A stretch of 19,916 nucleotides of DNA, taken from contig CAZLSW010000061.1 of the NCBI GenBank assembly GCA_964562375.1, positions 1-19,916 on the forward strand, written 5' to 3'. The stretch comes from JAJPXC01 sp964562375. GTDB taxonomy: Bacteria; Bacteroidota; Bacteroidia; Bacteroidales; Muribaculaceae. The notes below the pieces were generated by a model. It was not told the DNA's origin. It did not search any database and was given only the letters and a program-made list of their open reading frames with translations. Numbering within the stretch: the first letter of the stretch is position 1; each line of letters opens with the position of its first letter. The translations under genes and the position numbers were made by a program. Shown here one piece after another: positions 1 to 7,843 of this stretch.

Positions 1-60
1 AGGACAGGACAGGACAGGACAGGACAGGACAGGACAGGACAGGACAGGACAGGACAGGAC
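1..60. repeat. Pentanucleotide simple-sequence repeat, 12 x AGGAC
   Basis: Twelve perfect copies of AGGAC fill the first 60 bases and reach the window edge, so the true number is unknown. In the frame of the following glycosyltransferase the tract is open and would be read as repeating Arg-Thr-Gly-Gln-Asp. Because 5 is not a multiple of 3, gain or loss of one unit would change the frame. All three forward frames of the repeat are stop-free and contain no ATG, GTG or TTG. The tract could also be where an assembly broke. Confidence 0.95.
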
Positions 61-1048
61 CCTCAAGGTCTCGATCGTTATCCCAGTCTATAATACAGCC
101 AAATATTTAGAAAGATGCCTTGATAGTTGTCTGGACCAAGACATGACGATTGGCCAAGACTACGAAATCATCTGTGTAAACGATGGCGCAACCGACGAAT
201 CCCCAAAGATACTTCAAGACTACCAGCAAAAAGGAGTTACAGTGGTCAACCAACAAAATGCTGGTTGTGGAGCCGCTCGTAATCATGGAGCTGATGTGGC
301 CAAAGGAGAGTATTTATGGTTCGTTGATTCCGATGATATGATTCGGCCAAATTGTCTCAAAACTCTTTATGGACAAGCCAAACAATCCAAAGCGGACGTA
401 TTAGCTTTTAATTTTGTCAGCGTTGAAGACGATACCCCTTTGCTCTCAGCCGATGAATATAACGCGTTGCCAGTTTTCCCGGCTCAGCTGATACCTTCGC
501 GTTCCCTGCTAAAACGCGAATTTGTCAGGTTGAGGGGAATAAAATGGAAAGAGGAAGTTCTTGGCCCGGATGACACTATCTACATTTTTTGGGTTAGATT
601 CTTTAATGCCCTGATTGTGGAAACTTCTCATAAGATTTACGCAATTAGACAAAGGCCCGGTTCGATTACCCGCAGTCGGCAGAGTCGCGAGGTGTTGAGC
701 GAGAGAGGGTACAAGGCAATGTCACAAATGATTGAAGAGTATACGCGTGCGCGGGATAATTACAAAAATGACCCGAGCGTTAACATGTCGATAGTGCTAC
801 CCCGTCTACGCTTCGCCACCCAACATCTTCTTTTCCATTCCCTGTTTTGTAAAACTTCCCAAGAGCAAAAGGCTCTAATAAAAATTCTCAAAGCTAATGG
901 CCTATATCCTTATCCTATTTTCTGGGATACCATCAATTTGAAATTCGGTAAAAGGAACCTTGTTTACAACCTCTTTTGCTTATTTTTACCCATACGCTTC
1001 TACTATACGACAATGGCCAAATTAGTCAGACTTCGTAAAGGTAAATAG
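2..1048 (+). CDS. Family 2 glycosyltransferase, 5' end outside window, repeat-containing N-terminus
   Basis: GT-A type glycosyltransferase (family 2), expected to transfer a sugar from a nucleotide donor to a growing lipid-linked oligosaccharide at the inner face of the cytoplasmic membrane. The nucleotide-binding start SIVIPVYNTAKYLERCLDS lies at 71-127, followed by ICVNDGATDES and the DXD-type motif FVDSDD (about 319-336) for metal and sugar nucleotide. The first in-frame ATG is at 143, but starting there would delete the essential first strand of the fold. No ATG, GTG or TTG occurs in frame between 62 and 142, so translation must begin upstream of the AGGAC tract, beyond the window. The C-terminal part is variable and probably sets acceptor specificity. 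Frame continuity through the repeat suggests this copy is ON. Acceptor and donor cannot be told from sequence. Confidence 0.85.
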   Translation, partial: GQDRTGQDRTGQDRTGQDRTLKVSIVIPVYNTAKYLERCLDSCLDQDMTIGQDYEIICVNDGATDESPKILQDYQQKGVTVVNQQNAGCGAARNHGADVAKGEYLWFVDSDDMIRPNCLKTLYGQAKQSKADVLAFNFVSVEDDTPLLSADEYNALPVFPAQLIPSRSLLKREFVRLRGIKWKEEVLGPDDTIYIFWVRFFNALIVETSHKIYAIRQRPGSITRSRQSREVLSERGYKAMSQMIEEYTRARDNYKNDPSVNMSIVLPRLRFATQHLLFHSLFCKTSQEQKALIKILKANGLYPYPIFWDTINLKFGKRNLVYNLFCLFLPIRFYYTTMAKLVRLRKGK

Positions 1049-1112
1049 ACTTTATGCAGGTCAAGCAGAGGAGACAATCATTTTAATACCCGAAGTTTCG
1101 CAAGTTATCCAA

Positions 1113-1321
1113 GAAACCACTAATAAACACTAATTTTCACTAATTCAGCGATTAATCTTTGTTTTCATTCAAAAATTAAGCTTTGCTTCGCAAAGAATTA
1201 ACACGAATTTCTATAACGTAACGCTATCAGCATTAGTGTTAATTAAAGAGCGTAAGCTCTCTAAAATTTCTTAGATTCCCTGATAATTTGTTGGTGTTCA
1301 TTAGTGTTAATTCGTGGTTTC
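1113..1321. repeat. Large imperfect inverted repeat with nested hairpins, filling the gap before asnB-like gene
   Basis: The 305-base gap 1049-1353 holds no convincing gene. Its ends are inverted: GAAACCACTAATAAACACTAA starting at 1113 matches, on the other strand, the end TTAGTGTTAATTCGTGGTTTC at 1321, with a few mismatches. Smaller hairpins sit inside: CTTTGC-TTC-GCAAAG near 1180-1196 and AGAGC-GTAA-GCTCT near 1247-1262. The units (ATTAGTGTT, ATTCGTGGTT) resemble those of the inverted repeat at 9127-9203. It could be a mobile palindromic element, an mRNA structure that tunes expression of downstream genes, or both. It separates the first glycosyltransferase from the rest of the cluster. Confidence 0.7.
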
Positions 1322-1353
1322 AAAACTCGAGAAAGTTGAATTAATAACCCCCT

Positions 1354-3234
1354 ATGTGTGCGATTTCTGGGATAATAGAGTATCAACGGGAGGCTGACGA
1401 GGAGTCGATTCAGCGGATGTGCCAGTTGCAGCAGCGGCGCGGGCCTGACAGCATGGATTATGTAGTGGAGGGAAAGGTGGCGTTGGGGCATTGCCGACTG
1501 TCGATTATCGATTTGGAGGGTGGCAACCAACCCATGAGCGACCCTGACAATACAGTGACGATTGTGTTCAACGGTGAGATATACAATTTCAAAGAACTGC
1601 GTCAGGAGCTTCAGAAGCAATACCACTTCGCCACCCACAGCGACACCGAGGTAATTATTGCCGGATACAAGCGATGGGGCATCAACGGTGTACTGGATAG
1701 ATTGGAAGGAATGTTCGCTTTCTGTCTCTACGACAAGTTGAAAAGCGTGCTGTATTTGGCGCGCGATAGGTTTGGGGAAAAGCCACTTTATTACGTAAGT
1801 GACAAGCGTCACTTTATGTTTGCCTCGGAGTTGAAGGCCTTCAGCCCCAATTTGAAGAAATACTCCATCGACCGGCGAGCGCTCAACTTTTACCTCGCGT
1901 TAACCTATATCCCGGCCCCCTATACCATTTACAACGAGGTGAGAAAGATGGAACCGGGGCATTATGCAAAAATATCGTTGGACGGCGATGTGTCTTTCCA
2001 CCAGTATTACAGCCTACTCAATCATATAAAAAACCGCCGTCAGGAGGACATGCGGCAAGTAACGTCCACGATCAAGCAATTGATGGAGGACTCGGTAAGG
2101 TCGCGAATGATTTCCGACGTGCCGATAGGTTCTTTCCTCAGCGGAGGTATCGATTCCAGCGTGGTTACGTGCCTAATGGGAAAGTTAAGCGACAAGACCT
2201 TTGACACATTCTCCTTGGGATTTGAGCAGGAGGAATATGACGAGTCGCCACGAGCCAAAATCGTTGCCGAGGCAGTAGGCTCCAATCATCATTCCCATAT
2301 CCTCAAATTCCAGGATATTATACCCGACCTTGACAGTATCGTGGCATATTACGATGAGCCGTTTGCCGATTCCTCGGCACTTCCTTCCTTCTATGTGGCC
2401 AAATTGGCCCGACAACACGTTAAGATGGTATTGACGGGCGATAGCGCCGATGAATTGTTCGCTGGATATGAAAAATACAAAATACATGAATTTGTAGGCC
2501 GCTTTAACCGCCTTCCGAGATTGCTACGCAAAGCGATTGAGATTGGTGTCAACCTATGCCCCATTACCCACAAAACCAATGCTCGATTGCGCAAAGCCAA
2601 GAAACTGTTGGCCGTGGCAAAAATGGACGCATTTGGGAGATATTTCAATATGATGTGTCTTGGCTTTAAGGACCGGGACCGTAAGATGCTGTTAGAAAAC
2701 GACTGGTACGTCGACGTGTCGGATGACATCAGGCGACGCTATGATGAAATGCCCTCGGAAGAGATTTTGGATAAGGAGCTCTATACCGATTTACGCTTCG
2801 TCCTCGAGGGCGACATGTATCCGAAAGTCGACCGAGCTTGCATGCACAACTCACTGGAAAATCGCACGCCATTTATCTCGAGGCCACTGGTGGAGTACTT
2901 GTTTAGCATAAATCCCGAGTGGAAGTTGCATAAAGGTGAGAAAAAGTATGCGTTAAAGCAGGCGTTCGCCGATATTCTACCCTCCGAGATTTTAGGGTTA
3001 AGCAAAAAAGGCTTCTCGATTCCGATAGACTACTGGTTTCGCTCGGAGCTGCAAGAGGAGATGCAGCAATTGATCTCGCCCGACTTTATCAAGTCGCAGG
3101 GCCTTTTCAATTACAAAATGTTGGAAAACTTATTCCGAAAGCATCTCTCCAAGAAAGAGAATCACGCCTCAATGCTATGGACGATTTATGTGTTCCAAAA
3201 ATGGTATCAACGAATGACCCAATTATCGGAATAA
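1354..3234 (+). CDS. asnB: Glutamine-dependent asparagine synthase family amidotransferase (AsnB-like)
   Basis: A 626-residue protein of normal length for the family. The N-terminal class II glutaminase domain begins MCAISGI, so Cys2 becomes the N-terminal nucleophile after Met removal; RLSIIDL (48-54) and NGEIYN (73-78) are the usual glutamine-site motifs. The C-terminal ATP-pyrophosphatase domain has the PPi loop SGGIDSS (263-269), and the conserved DRACMHNSLENRTPF is near its end. The family releases ammonia from glutamine and transfers it to an adenylated carboxylate. In polysaccharide clusters such proteins are often proposed to amidate a sugar carboxylate such as a uronic acid rather than make asparagine; that role is inference here. 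The start is fixed by Cys2. The next gene begins 5 bases after the stop. Confidence 0.93.
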   Translation: MCAISGIIEYQREADEESIQRMCQLQQRRGPDSMDYVVEGKVALGHCRLSIIDLEGGNQPMSDPDNTVTIVFNGEIYNFKELRQELQKQYHFATHSDTEVIIAGYKRWGINGVLDRLEGMFAFCLYDKLKSVLYLARDRFGEKPLYYVSDKRHFMFASELKAFSPNLKKYSIDRRALNFYLALTYIPAPYTIYNEVRKMEPGHYAKISLDGDVSFHQYYSLLNHIKNRRQEDMRQVTSTIKQLMEDSVRSRMISDVPIGSFLSGGIDSSVVTCLMGKLSDKTFDTFSLGFEQEEYDESPRAKIVAEAVGSNHHSHILKFQDIIPDLDSIVAYYDEPFADSSALPSFYVAKLARQHVKMVLTGDSADELFAGYEKYKIHEFVGRFNRLPRLLRKAIEIGVNLCPITHKTNARLRKAKKLLAVAKMDAFGRYFNMMCLGFKDRDRKMLLENDWYVDVSDDIRRRYDEMPSEEILDKELYTDLRFVLEGDMYPKVDRACMHNSLENRTPFISRPLVEYLFSINPEWKLHKGEKKYALKQAFADILPSEILGLSKKGFSIPIDYWFRSELQEEMQQLISPDFIKSQGLFNYKMLENLFRKHLSKKENHASMLWTIYVFQKWYQRMTQLSE

Positions 3235-3239
3235 AGCAC

Positions 3240-4259
3240 ATGCAAGCGACTAAGTCATCAACTCCTTTAGTGAGTGTAATAATCCCAGTTTATAACGTGG
3301 AGCGGTATCTGCGTCAATGCGTGGATAGCGTGATGGGCCAGGATTATCGTAATATTGAAGTGATAATGGTGGACGACGGTTCGCCGGACAGATGCTCCGC
3401 GATATGCGATGAGTATGCCGAGCGGGATTCACGAGTTAAGGTGATTCACAAACCCAATGGAGGGTTGGCCGACGCCCGCAACTCCGGTATCGCTATGGCC
3501 ACTGGAGATTGGCTGATATGCCTTGATAGCGACGACTATTGGGCAAGCCCCACAGCCCTGTCATCGGCCATTACAGTTCTGGATCAGCATCCAAATGCCG
3601 ATATGGTGTATATCCGTAACCAGATTTTTTGGGAGGAAGACGAACACCCTTCAACATTGTCAGGAGAAATCAGCCAGTCGACATTGGATTCCTTGGATGC
3701 TGATGCACAAGTAGAGTATTTAGTGGAAACCGGGAATTTGATACCATCTTCTTGTTGGAAATTGATAAGGACATCAATTCTCAAGGACAATGGAATTGAG
3801 TTCACCAGGGGGTTGGTAAGCGAGGACATTGACTGGAACTTCGCGCTTATGCTGAAAGCCAAAGGCCAGATAGCGGCATGCAATGATTTCCTTTACTGCT
3901 ATCGCAAGCGTAAAGGAAGTATTACACGGTCGATGACGATGCGCAATATCGACCATCTCCTATTCGTGTTGGAGAAATGGATAATGGTTATTCCCGACGC
4001 TGACGTCTCGGAACAGCGCAAAAGGGCGCTGATGAGCTATGTGGCTTACCAATGGTCTATACTTCTGGCACTGTATCAGAGAGTTACTATTAAAGGAAAG
4101 GATCGGTACACAACCGAGCAATGGCGTCGCATCAAGCGACTAAAATTCCTGACTTATTACAAAGGCAACCGTAAATTCCGCAAGGTGAGAACCCTGATAC
4201 GGATGGTTGGCCTTAAGCGTGCCTCCTGGTTATTGGGGTATTATCTGCGGGTAAGATAA
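3240..4259 (+). CDS. Family 2 glycosyltransferase
   Basis: A 339-residue GT-A glycosyltransferase. The N-terminus reads LVSVIIPVYNVERYLRQCVD, followed by VDDGSPDRCSAICDEYA, KPNGGLADARNSGI and the DXD-type CLDSDDYW, the standard family 2 order. An in-frame upstream ATG at 3177 would overlap the amidotransferase gene by 58 bases and add 21 residues unlike the family; the ATG at 3240, 5 bases after the preceding stop, is preferred. The C-terminal third is helical and basic, which suits peripheral membrane association. It should add one sugar to the repeat unit made by the cluster. Donor and linkage are unknown. Confidence 0.88.
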   Translation: MQATKSSTPLVSVIIPVYNVERYLRQCVDSVMGQDYRNIEVIMVDDGSPDRCSAICDEYAERDSRVKVIHKPNGGLADARNSGIAMATGDWLICLDSDDYWASPTALSSAITVLDQHPNADMVYIRNQIFWEEDEHPSTLSGEISQSTLDSLDADAQVEYLVETGNLIPSSCWKLIRTSILKDNGIEFTRGLVSEDIDWNFALMLKAKGQIAACNDFLYCYRKRKGSITRSMTMRNIDHLLFVLEKWIMVIPDADVSEQRKRALMSYVAYQWSILLALYQRVTIKGKDRYTTEQWRRIKRLKFLTYYKGNRKFRKVRTLIRMVGLKRASWLLGYYLRVR

Positions 4260-4265
4260 TTTAAC

Positions 4266-5546
4266 GTGGAAAAAATCAAACTTTTAATTTTATCTGACAC
4301 CCCCTGGGACGACTGCAACAGTTTCGGCTCGTCGTTCTCCAATATCTTTGGGGGCGACCGCTACGAGATTGCCAACGTGTATTGTCGTCCCGGACTTCCC
4401 AACACCGATGTCGCGAGTCGCTTTTTCCGAATATCAGAGAAGAGTATCATCAAAAATATTCTGCATGGTACTCCCTCGGGCTGTGTAATTACCGACAACC
4501 ATCCCGCTCAAGGCAACCACGATGGGGCGGTACGTCGGCAGGCGTCAATCCTGCGTTGGCAGATTCTTTTCTGGGGCCGCGATATGATTTGGGCAACTGG
4601 AAGGTGGTGCTCCAAAGAATTGGACGAGTTTGTCCAGGATTTCGATCCAGATCTAATAGTGCTGCCAGTCTACTATTCCACCTATCTGAACAGTATCGGC
4701 TGCTATCTCCAACGATTGACCGGCAAGCCGATGATCGGATACATCAGTGACGACTGCTACACCTTGCGGCAATTTTCGCTTTCCCCACTTTATTGGATTG
4801 ACCGTTTGATCAAACGCAGATACGTCAAGAAGGCCATATTGGCCCTTGACAAGTTGTATGTGATCACCGAGACACAACGTCGAGAGTACAATGCGATTTT
4901 CTCCCATAAATGCAAAGTCCTGTACAAGGGAGGGGATTTTTCCGAGTACACGCCTAAACAGGTTGACATCAATAATATAAATTTGACGTACACAGGTAAT
5001 CTCGGATGCGGTCGTTGGAAAGTTTTGGCTGAAATTGGGCAGGCGCTCGACCCCCAGAGCCAAAACCTGCATATATACAGCGGAACCGGACTATCTAAGT
5101 CGCAATTACGGAAATTGACCGCTTTCCCGGCTGTTCATTTCCATGGCAGTGTGCCGGCGAGAGAAATCCCGGCGATTCAATCCCAAGCCGACATCCTGAT
5201 ACACGTGGAGTCGTTCCAACTCGCACATCGCTACAAGGCGCGTCTATCTTTCTCCACCAAGATAGTCGATTACCTTGCCTCCAGTCGCTGTATCCTTGCC
5301 GCGGGCTGGGAAGAAACGGGAGGAATAGAGTATCTCTCGGACCACGACGCGGCTGTCACCATCACCGATGAAAAGGAGATAAAAAATACGGTTAAGGAGC
5401 TTGTGAACAATCCTGCCAGAATCAACGAGTATGCCCGAAAGGCATTCGAGTGCGGGCGGCGAAATCACCAATTGGATCATATTCGGGATGGCCTGCAAAA
5501 AGATATAGAAAAAACGTGTACAAATGAAAGTATATCCAGTCGTTAA
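4266..5546 (+). CDS. GT-B fold glycosyltransferase (family 4-like)
   Basis: A 426-residue protein that starts with GTG at 4266, six bases after the preceding stop. The N-terminal strand IKLLILSDTPWDD and the stretch PDLIVLPVYYSTYL suit the acceptor half of a GT-B fold. The C-terminal half has the donor-domain pattern: LTYTGNLGCGRW (a sugar-nucleotide binding loop), VHFHGSVP, then ADILIHVE and FSTKIVDYLASSRCILA, which is equivalent to the family 4 end motif although the classic E-x7-E is not clear. It probably adds one sugar to the lipid-linked intermediate. Its last 23 bases overlap the sugar transferase gene, so the two are likely translationally coupled. Family assignment is by motif only. 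Confidence 0.75.
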   Translation: MEKIKLLILSDTPWDDCNSFGSSFSNIFGGDRYEIANVYCRPGLPNTDVASRFFRISEKSIIKNILHGTPSGCVITDNHPAQGNHDGAVRRQASILRWQILFWGRDMIWATGRWCSKELDEFVQDFDPDLIVLPVYYSTYLNSIGCYLQRLTGKPMIGYISDDCYTLRQFSLSPLYWIDRLIKRRYVKKAILALDKLYVITETQRREYNAIFSHKCKVLYKGGDFSEYTPKQVDINNINLTYTGNLGCGRWKVLAEIGQALDPQSQNLHIYSGTGLSKSQLRKLTAFPAVHFHGSVPAREIPAIQSQADILIHVESFQLAHRYKARLSFSTKIVDYLASSRCILAAGWEETGGIEYLSDHDAAVTITDEKEIKNTVKELVNNPARINEYARKAFECGRRNHQLDHIRDGLQKDIEKTCTNESISSR

Positions 5547-6135
5547 ACGGTGCCTTGACGTTGGTGCCTCTTTGTGCGCCACGATTGTGGCCTCTCCAAT
5601 TTTGTTGCTCACAGCGATAGCAATCAAGTTGGATAGCCCCGGGCCGGTGATTTTCCGTCAACAACGTTTGGGCCGAAAAGGCAAGCCATTCTGGATTTAT
5701 AAATTTCGTTCGATGTGTCAAAATGCCGAGAAGAAAGGTACGGGTGTATACAGCTTTAAGGATGACCCGCGGCTTACCAAGGTAGGAAGGTTCATCCGCG
5801 CCACGAGCATCGACGAGCTGCCGCAACTATGGAATATCATCAAGGGCGATATGTCGTTGATTGGCCCTCGCCCGGCTCTTACATATCATCCCTGGCCCTA
5901 TGATGAGTACACCGAGCAACAGCGAGAGATGTTTGACGTAAGGCCTGGCATAACGGGTTGGGCGCAGGTGAACGGCCGTAAGGAGGTGCCTTGGCCCGAA
6001 AGAATCGAGTTGAATCGTTATTACGTTCACAATCTCTCGATGAAATTAGACCTTAAAATCTTGTGGATGACCATCTTCAAGGTGGTAGCCAACGAGGACA
6101 ATTATAATGTCACGCCCACTTTAAAGCAACAGTAG
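5524..6135 (+). CDS. Initiating sugar-phosphate transferase (PglC/WcaJ C-terminal type)
   Basis: A 203-residue small phosphoglycosyl transferase of the bacterial sugar transferase family. It moves a sugar-1-phosphate from a nucleotide sugar to undecaprenyl phosphate, the first committed step of the repeat unit. Residues 16-35 form the hydrophobic re-entrant membrane segment, KLDSPGPVIFRQQRLG follows, IYKFRSM is at 58-64, and the catalytic Asp-Glu dyad is D97-E98 in IDELPQL, followed by MSLIGPRPAL. The length matches the minimal PglC-like form with no extra N-terminal membrane domain. It overlaps the preceding glycosyltransferase gene by 23 bases. With a DegT-type aminotransferase and a PglA-like glycosyltransferase downstream, a diacetamido or amino sugar is a reasonable guess for the first residue, but this is inference. 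Confidence 0.93.
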   Translation: MKVYPVVKRCLDVGASLCATIVASPILLLTAIAIKLDSPGPVIFRQQRLGRKGKPFWIYKFRSMCQNAEKKGTGVYSFKDDPRLTKVGRFIRATSIDELPQLWNIIKGDMSLIGPRPALTYHPWPYDEYTEQQREMFDVRPGITGWAQVNGRKEVPWPERIELNRYYVHNLSMKLDLKILWMTIFKVVANEDNYNVTPTLKQQ

Positions 6136-6137
6136 CC

Positions 6138-6944
6138 ATGCTAAAATTAATGTATATCACCAATCGCCCCGAGATAGCAGGAATCGCCGAGCGCTCGGGT
6201 GTAGATCGTATATTTATCGACCTTGAGCAGATCGGCAAGGCAGAGCGCCAGGGAGGAATGGACACGGTGCAATCCCACCACACCCTCGACGACGTGTCTG
6301 AGATTAGGCAGTGTTTGCACAAGTCGGAATTGCTGGTGCGATCTAATCCCATCCATACTGGAAGCGCTACTGAGATCGATACGATTGTGAAAAACGGGGC
6401 CGACATTATAATGCTCCCTTATTTCAAGACGGTCAACACGGCCGCCAAATTCATCGACATGGTAGGTGGTCGCTGTAAGACGTGCCTATTGGTTGAAACC
6501 AAGGAGGCTGTACAACATCTCGACTCCATCCTCGACCTCGATGGAATAGATGAAATTCATATAGGCTTGAACGACTTGCATCTGTCCTATGGAATGAAAT
6601 TTATGTTCCAGTTGCTCACCGACGGCACGGTTGAACGGATAGGGCGTAAGATATTGGCTCATGGGCTGCCATACGGGTTCGGGGGAATAGCGCGTTTGGG
6701 TTACGGAGCATTACCGGCCGAGGCGGTGATTAAAGAGCATTATCGACTCGACTCAACCCGCGCCATCCTTTCGCGTAGTTTTTGCAACACCGACTTGATC
6801 TCAGATCTCGACGAGGTGGAGCGAATTTTCAAGTCGGGCGTGGAAGAGATTCGACGTTTGGAGGAGGAGATCATGACCCACAAGCTATACTTTTTGGAAA
6901 ATCGCTCATTTGTGGAAAAAGCCGTTTCACAAATCGTTGGATGA
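6138..6944 (+). CDS. HpcH/HpaI aldolase/citrate lyase family protein
   Basis: A 268-residue TIM-barrel protein resembling class II pyruvate-dependent aldolases. Visible family features are FIDLE (26-30), LVRSNP (66-71, with the Arg that binds pyruvate in the family), LLVETKEAV with the metal-ligand Glu at 120, and HIGLNDLHLSYG with the metal-ligand Asp at 146. The family joins pyruvate or oxaloacetate to an aldehyde, or splits such products. It overlaps the next gene, a D-2-hydroxyacid dehydrogenase, by four bases (ATGA), so the two may work in sequence: aldol addition giving a 2-oxo-3-deoxy acid, then reduction to the 2-hydroxy acid. Substrate is unknown and the pathway is inference from context. 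Confidence 0.8.
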   Translation: MLKLMYITNRPEIAGIAERSGVDRIFIDLEQIGKAERQGGMDTVQSHHTLDDVSEIRQCLHKSELLVRSNPIHTGSATEIDTIVKNGADIIMLPYFKTVNTAAKFIDMVGGRCKTCLLVETKEAVQHLDSILDLDGIDEIHIGLNDLHLSYGMKFMFQLLTDGTVERIGRKILAHGLPYGFGGIARLGYGALPAEAVIKEHYRLDSTRAILSRSFCNTDLISDLDEVERIFKSGVEEIRRLEEEIMTHKLYFLENRSFVEKAVSQIVG

Positions 6945-7843
6945 TGAAATTGTTGGTAACAGGAGCCTTTTCCGAGGCTCGGAGGGAAATTCCCCGATAC
7001 GAGGATTTGGGGTTTGAGGTTGACTTTCATAACGATGAGAGCACCCCATTGAAATCCTATGATTACGAGGCCATTATCTGTAATGGCCTTTTTCTGTATA
7101 ATGACATAGAAAGATTTGACAACCTGAGGTTTATCCAACTCACCAGCGCGGGCACTGATCGGGTACCGTTGGACGAGATTACTCGACGAGGGATAATATT
7201 AAAAACCGCGCGAGGCGTCTATAACACTCCTATGGCCGAATGGGCGCTTATGATGGTGTTATCCCGATACAAGAACCTCCCTATGATGTTGGATAACCAG
7301 CGTAATCACCGATGGGAGAAGAATCGACACTCCCGGGAGATCATTGGTCGTAGAGTGGCTGTGCTTGGAGCCGGCAGCGTTGGGCAAACTGTCGCCGCCA
7401 CTTTCCGCGCGATTGGCGCAAGAGTTGACGGGTTTGACGTGACCTCAGTGGATTTATCGAATTTTGAACACGTGTACTCTATACAGGACATAGACCGTTG
7501 TATAGGTGATTATGACATCGTGATTTCCACGTTGCCGTTGAACGATCACACATATCATCGGCTTGATTATCCCTTACTAAGCCGCATGAAGCAAGATGGA
7601 ATGTTGGTGAACTTGTCGCGCGGAAAAGTAGTTGACGAGGCAGGGTTGATTAGGTTTCTCCAAGAACGAGAGGATATATATGCGGCCCTCGATGTGTTTG
7701 AAACGGAGCCCCTTCCCTCCGAGAGCCCTCTTTGGAGCCGTCCCAATGTATTGGCGACTCCCCATAACTCCTTCATTGGAGACAATAATGGCGAACGGCT
7801 TTCTGCGCTGATTTATAATAACTTGCAAGAATTGTTGAGATGA
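6941..7843 (+). CDS. D-isomer-specific 2-hydroxyacid dehydrogenase
   Basis: A 300-residue NAD(P)-dependent dehydrogenase. The Rossmann motif VLGAGSVGQTVAATF covers 141-155. The catalytic triad is complete: Arg227 in VNLSRGKVVDE, Glu in DVFETEP (251-257) and His275 in ATPHNS. The frame is open further upstream (ATG at 6782), but that start would overlap the aldolase gene by 163 bases and add residues foreign to the family; ATG 6941 overlaps the aldolase stop as ATGA and is preferred, with ATG 6944 a possible alternative. The end overlaps the next gene, also as ATGA. In this cluster it probably reduces a 2-oxo acid, perhaps the product of the adjacent aldolase, to build a sugar substituent. Exact substrate is unknown. 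Confidence 0.88.
   Translation: MMKLLVTGAFSEARREIPRYEDLGFEVDFHNDESTPLKSYDYEAIICNGLFLYNDIERFDNLRFIQLTSAGTDRVPLDEITRRGIILKTARGVYNTPMAEWALMMVLSRYKNLPMMLDNQRNHRWEKNRHSREIIGRRVAVLGAGSVGQTVAATFRAIGARVDGFDVTSVDLSNFEHVYSIQDIDRCIGDYDIVISTLPLNDHTYHRLDYPLLSRMKQDGMLVNLSRGKVVDEAGLIRFLQEREDIYAALDVFETEPLPSESPLWSRPNVLATPHNSFIGDNNGERLSALIYNNLQELLR

Noticed and set aside
1..60. CRISPR array
   Set aside because: The units are 5 bases long with no spacers, so this is a simple-sequence repeat.
1261..1812. A 183-codon reading frame on the - strand over the start of the amidotransferase gene
   Set aside because: It is opposite the class II glutaminase domain, which has Cys2 and other family motifs, and shows no motif of its own.
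3177..3239. Upstream ATG at 3177 as the start of the second family 2 glycosyltransferase
   Set aside because: It lies inside the amidotransferase gene and adds residues outside the conserved fold; the ATG at 3240 directly follows the stop and fits the family.
6782..6940. Upstream ATG at 6782 as the start of the hydroxyacid dehydrogenase
   Set aside because: It would overlap the aldolase gene by 163 bases; ATG 6941 forms an ATGA overlap and begins right at the first strand.
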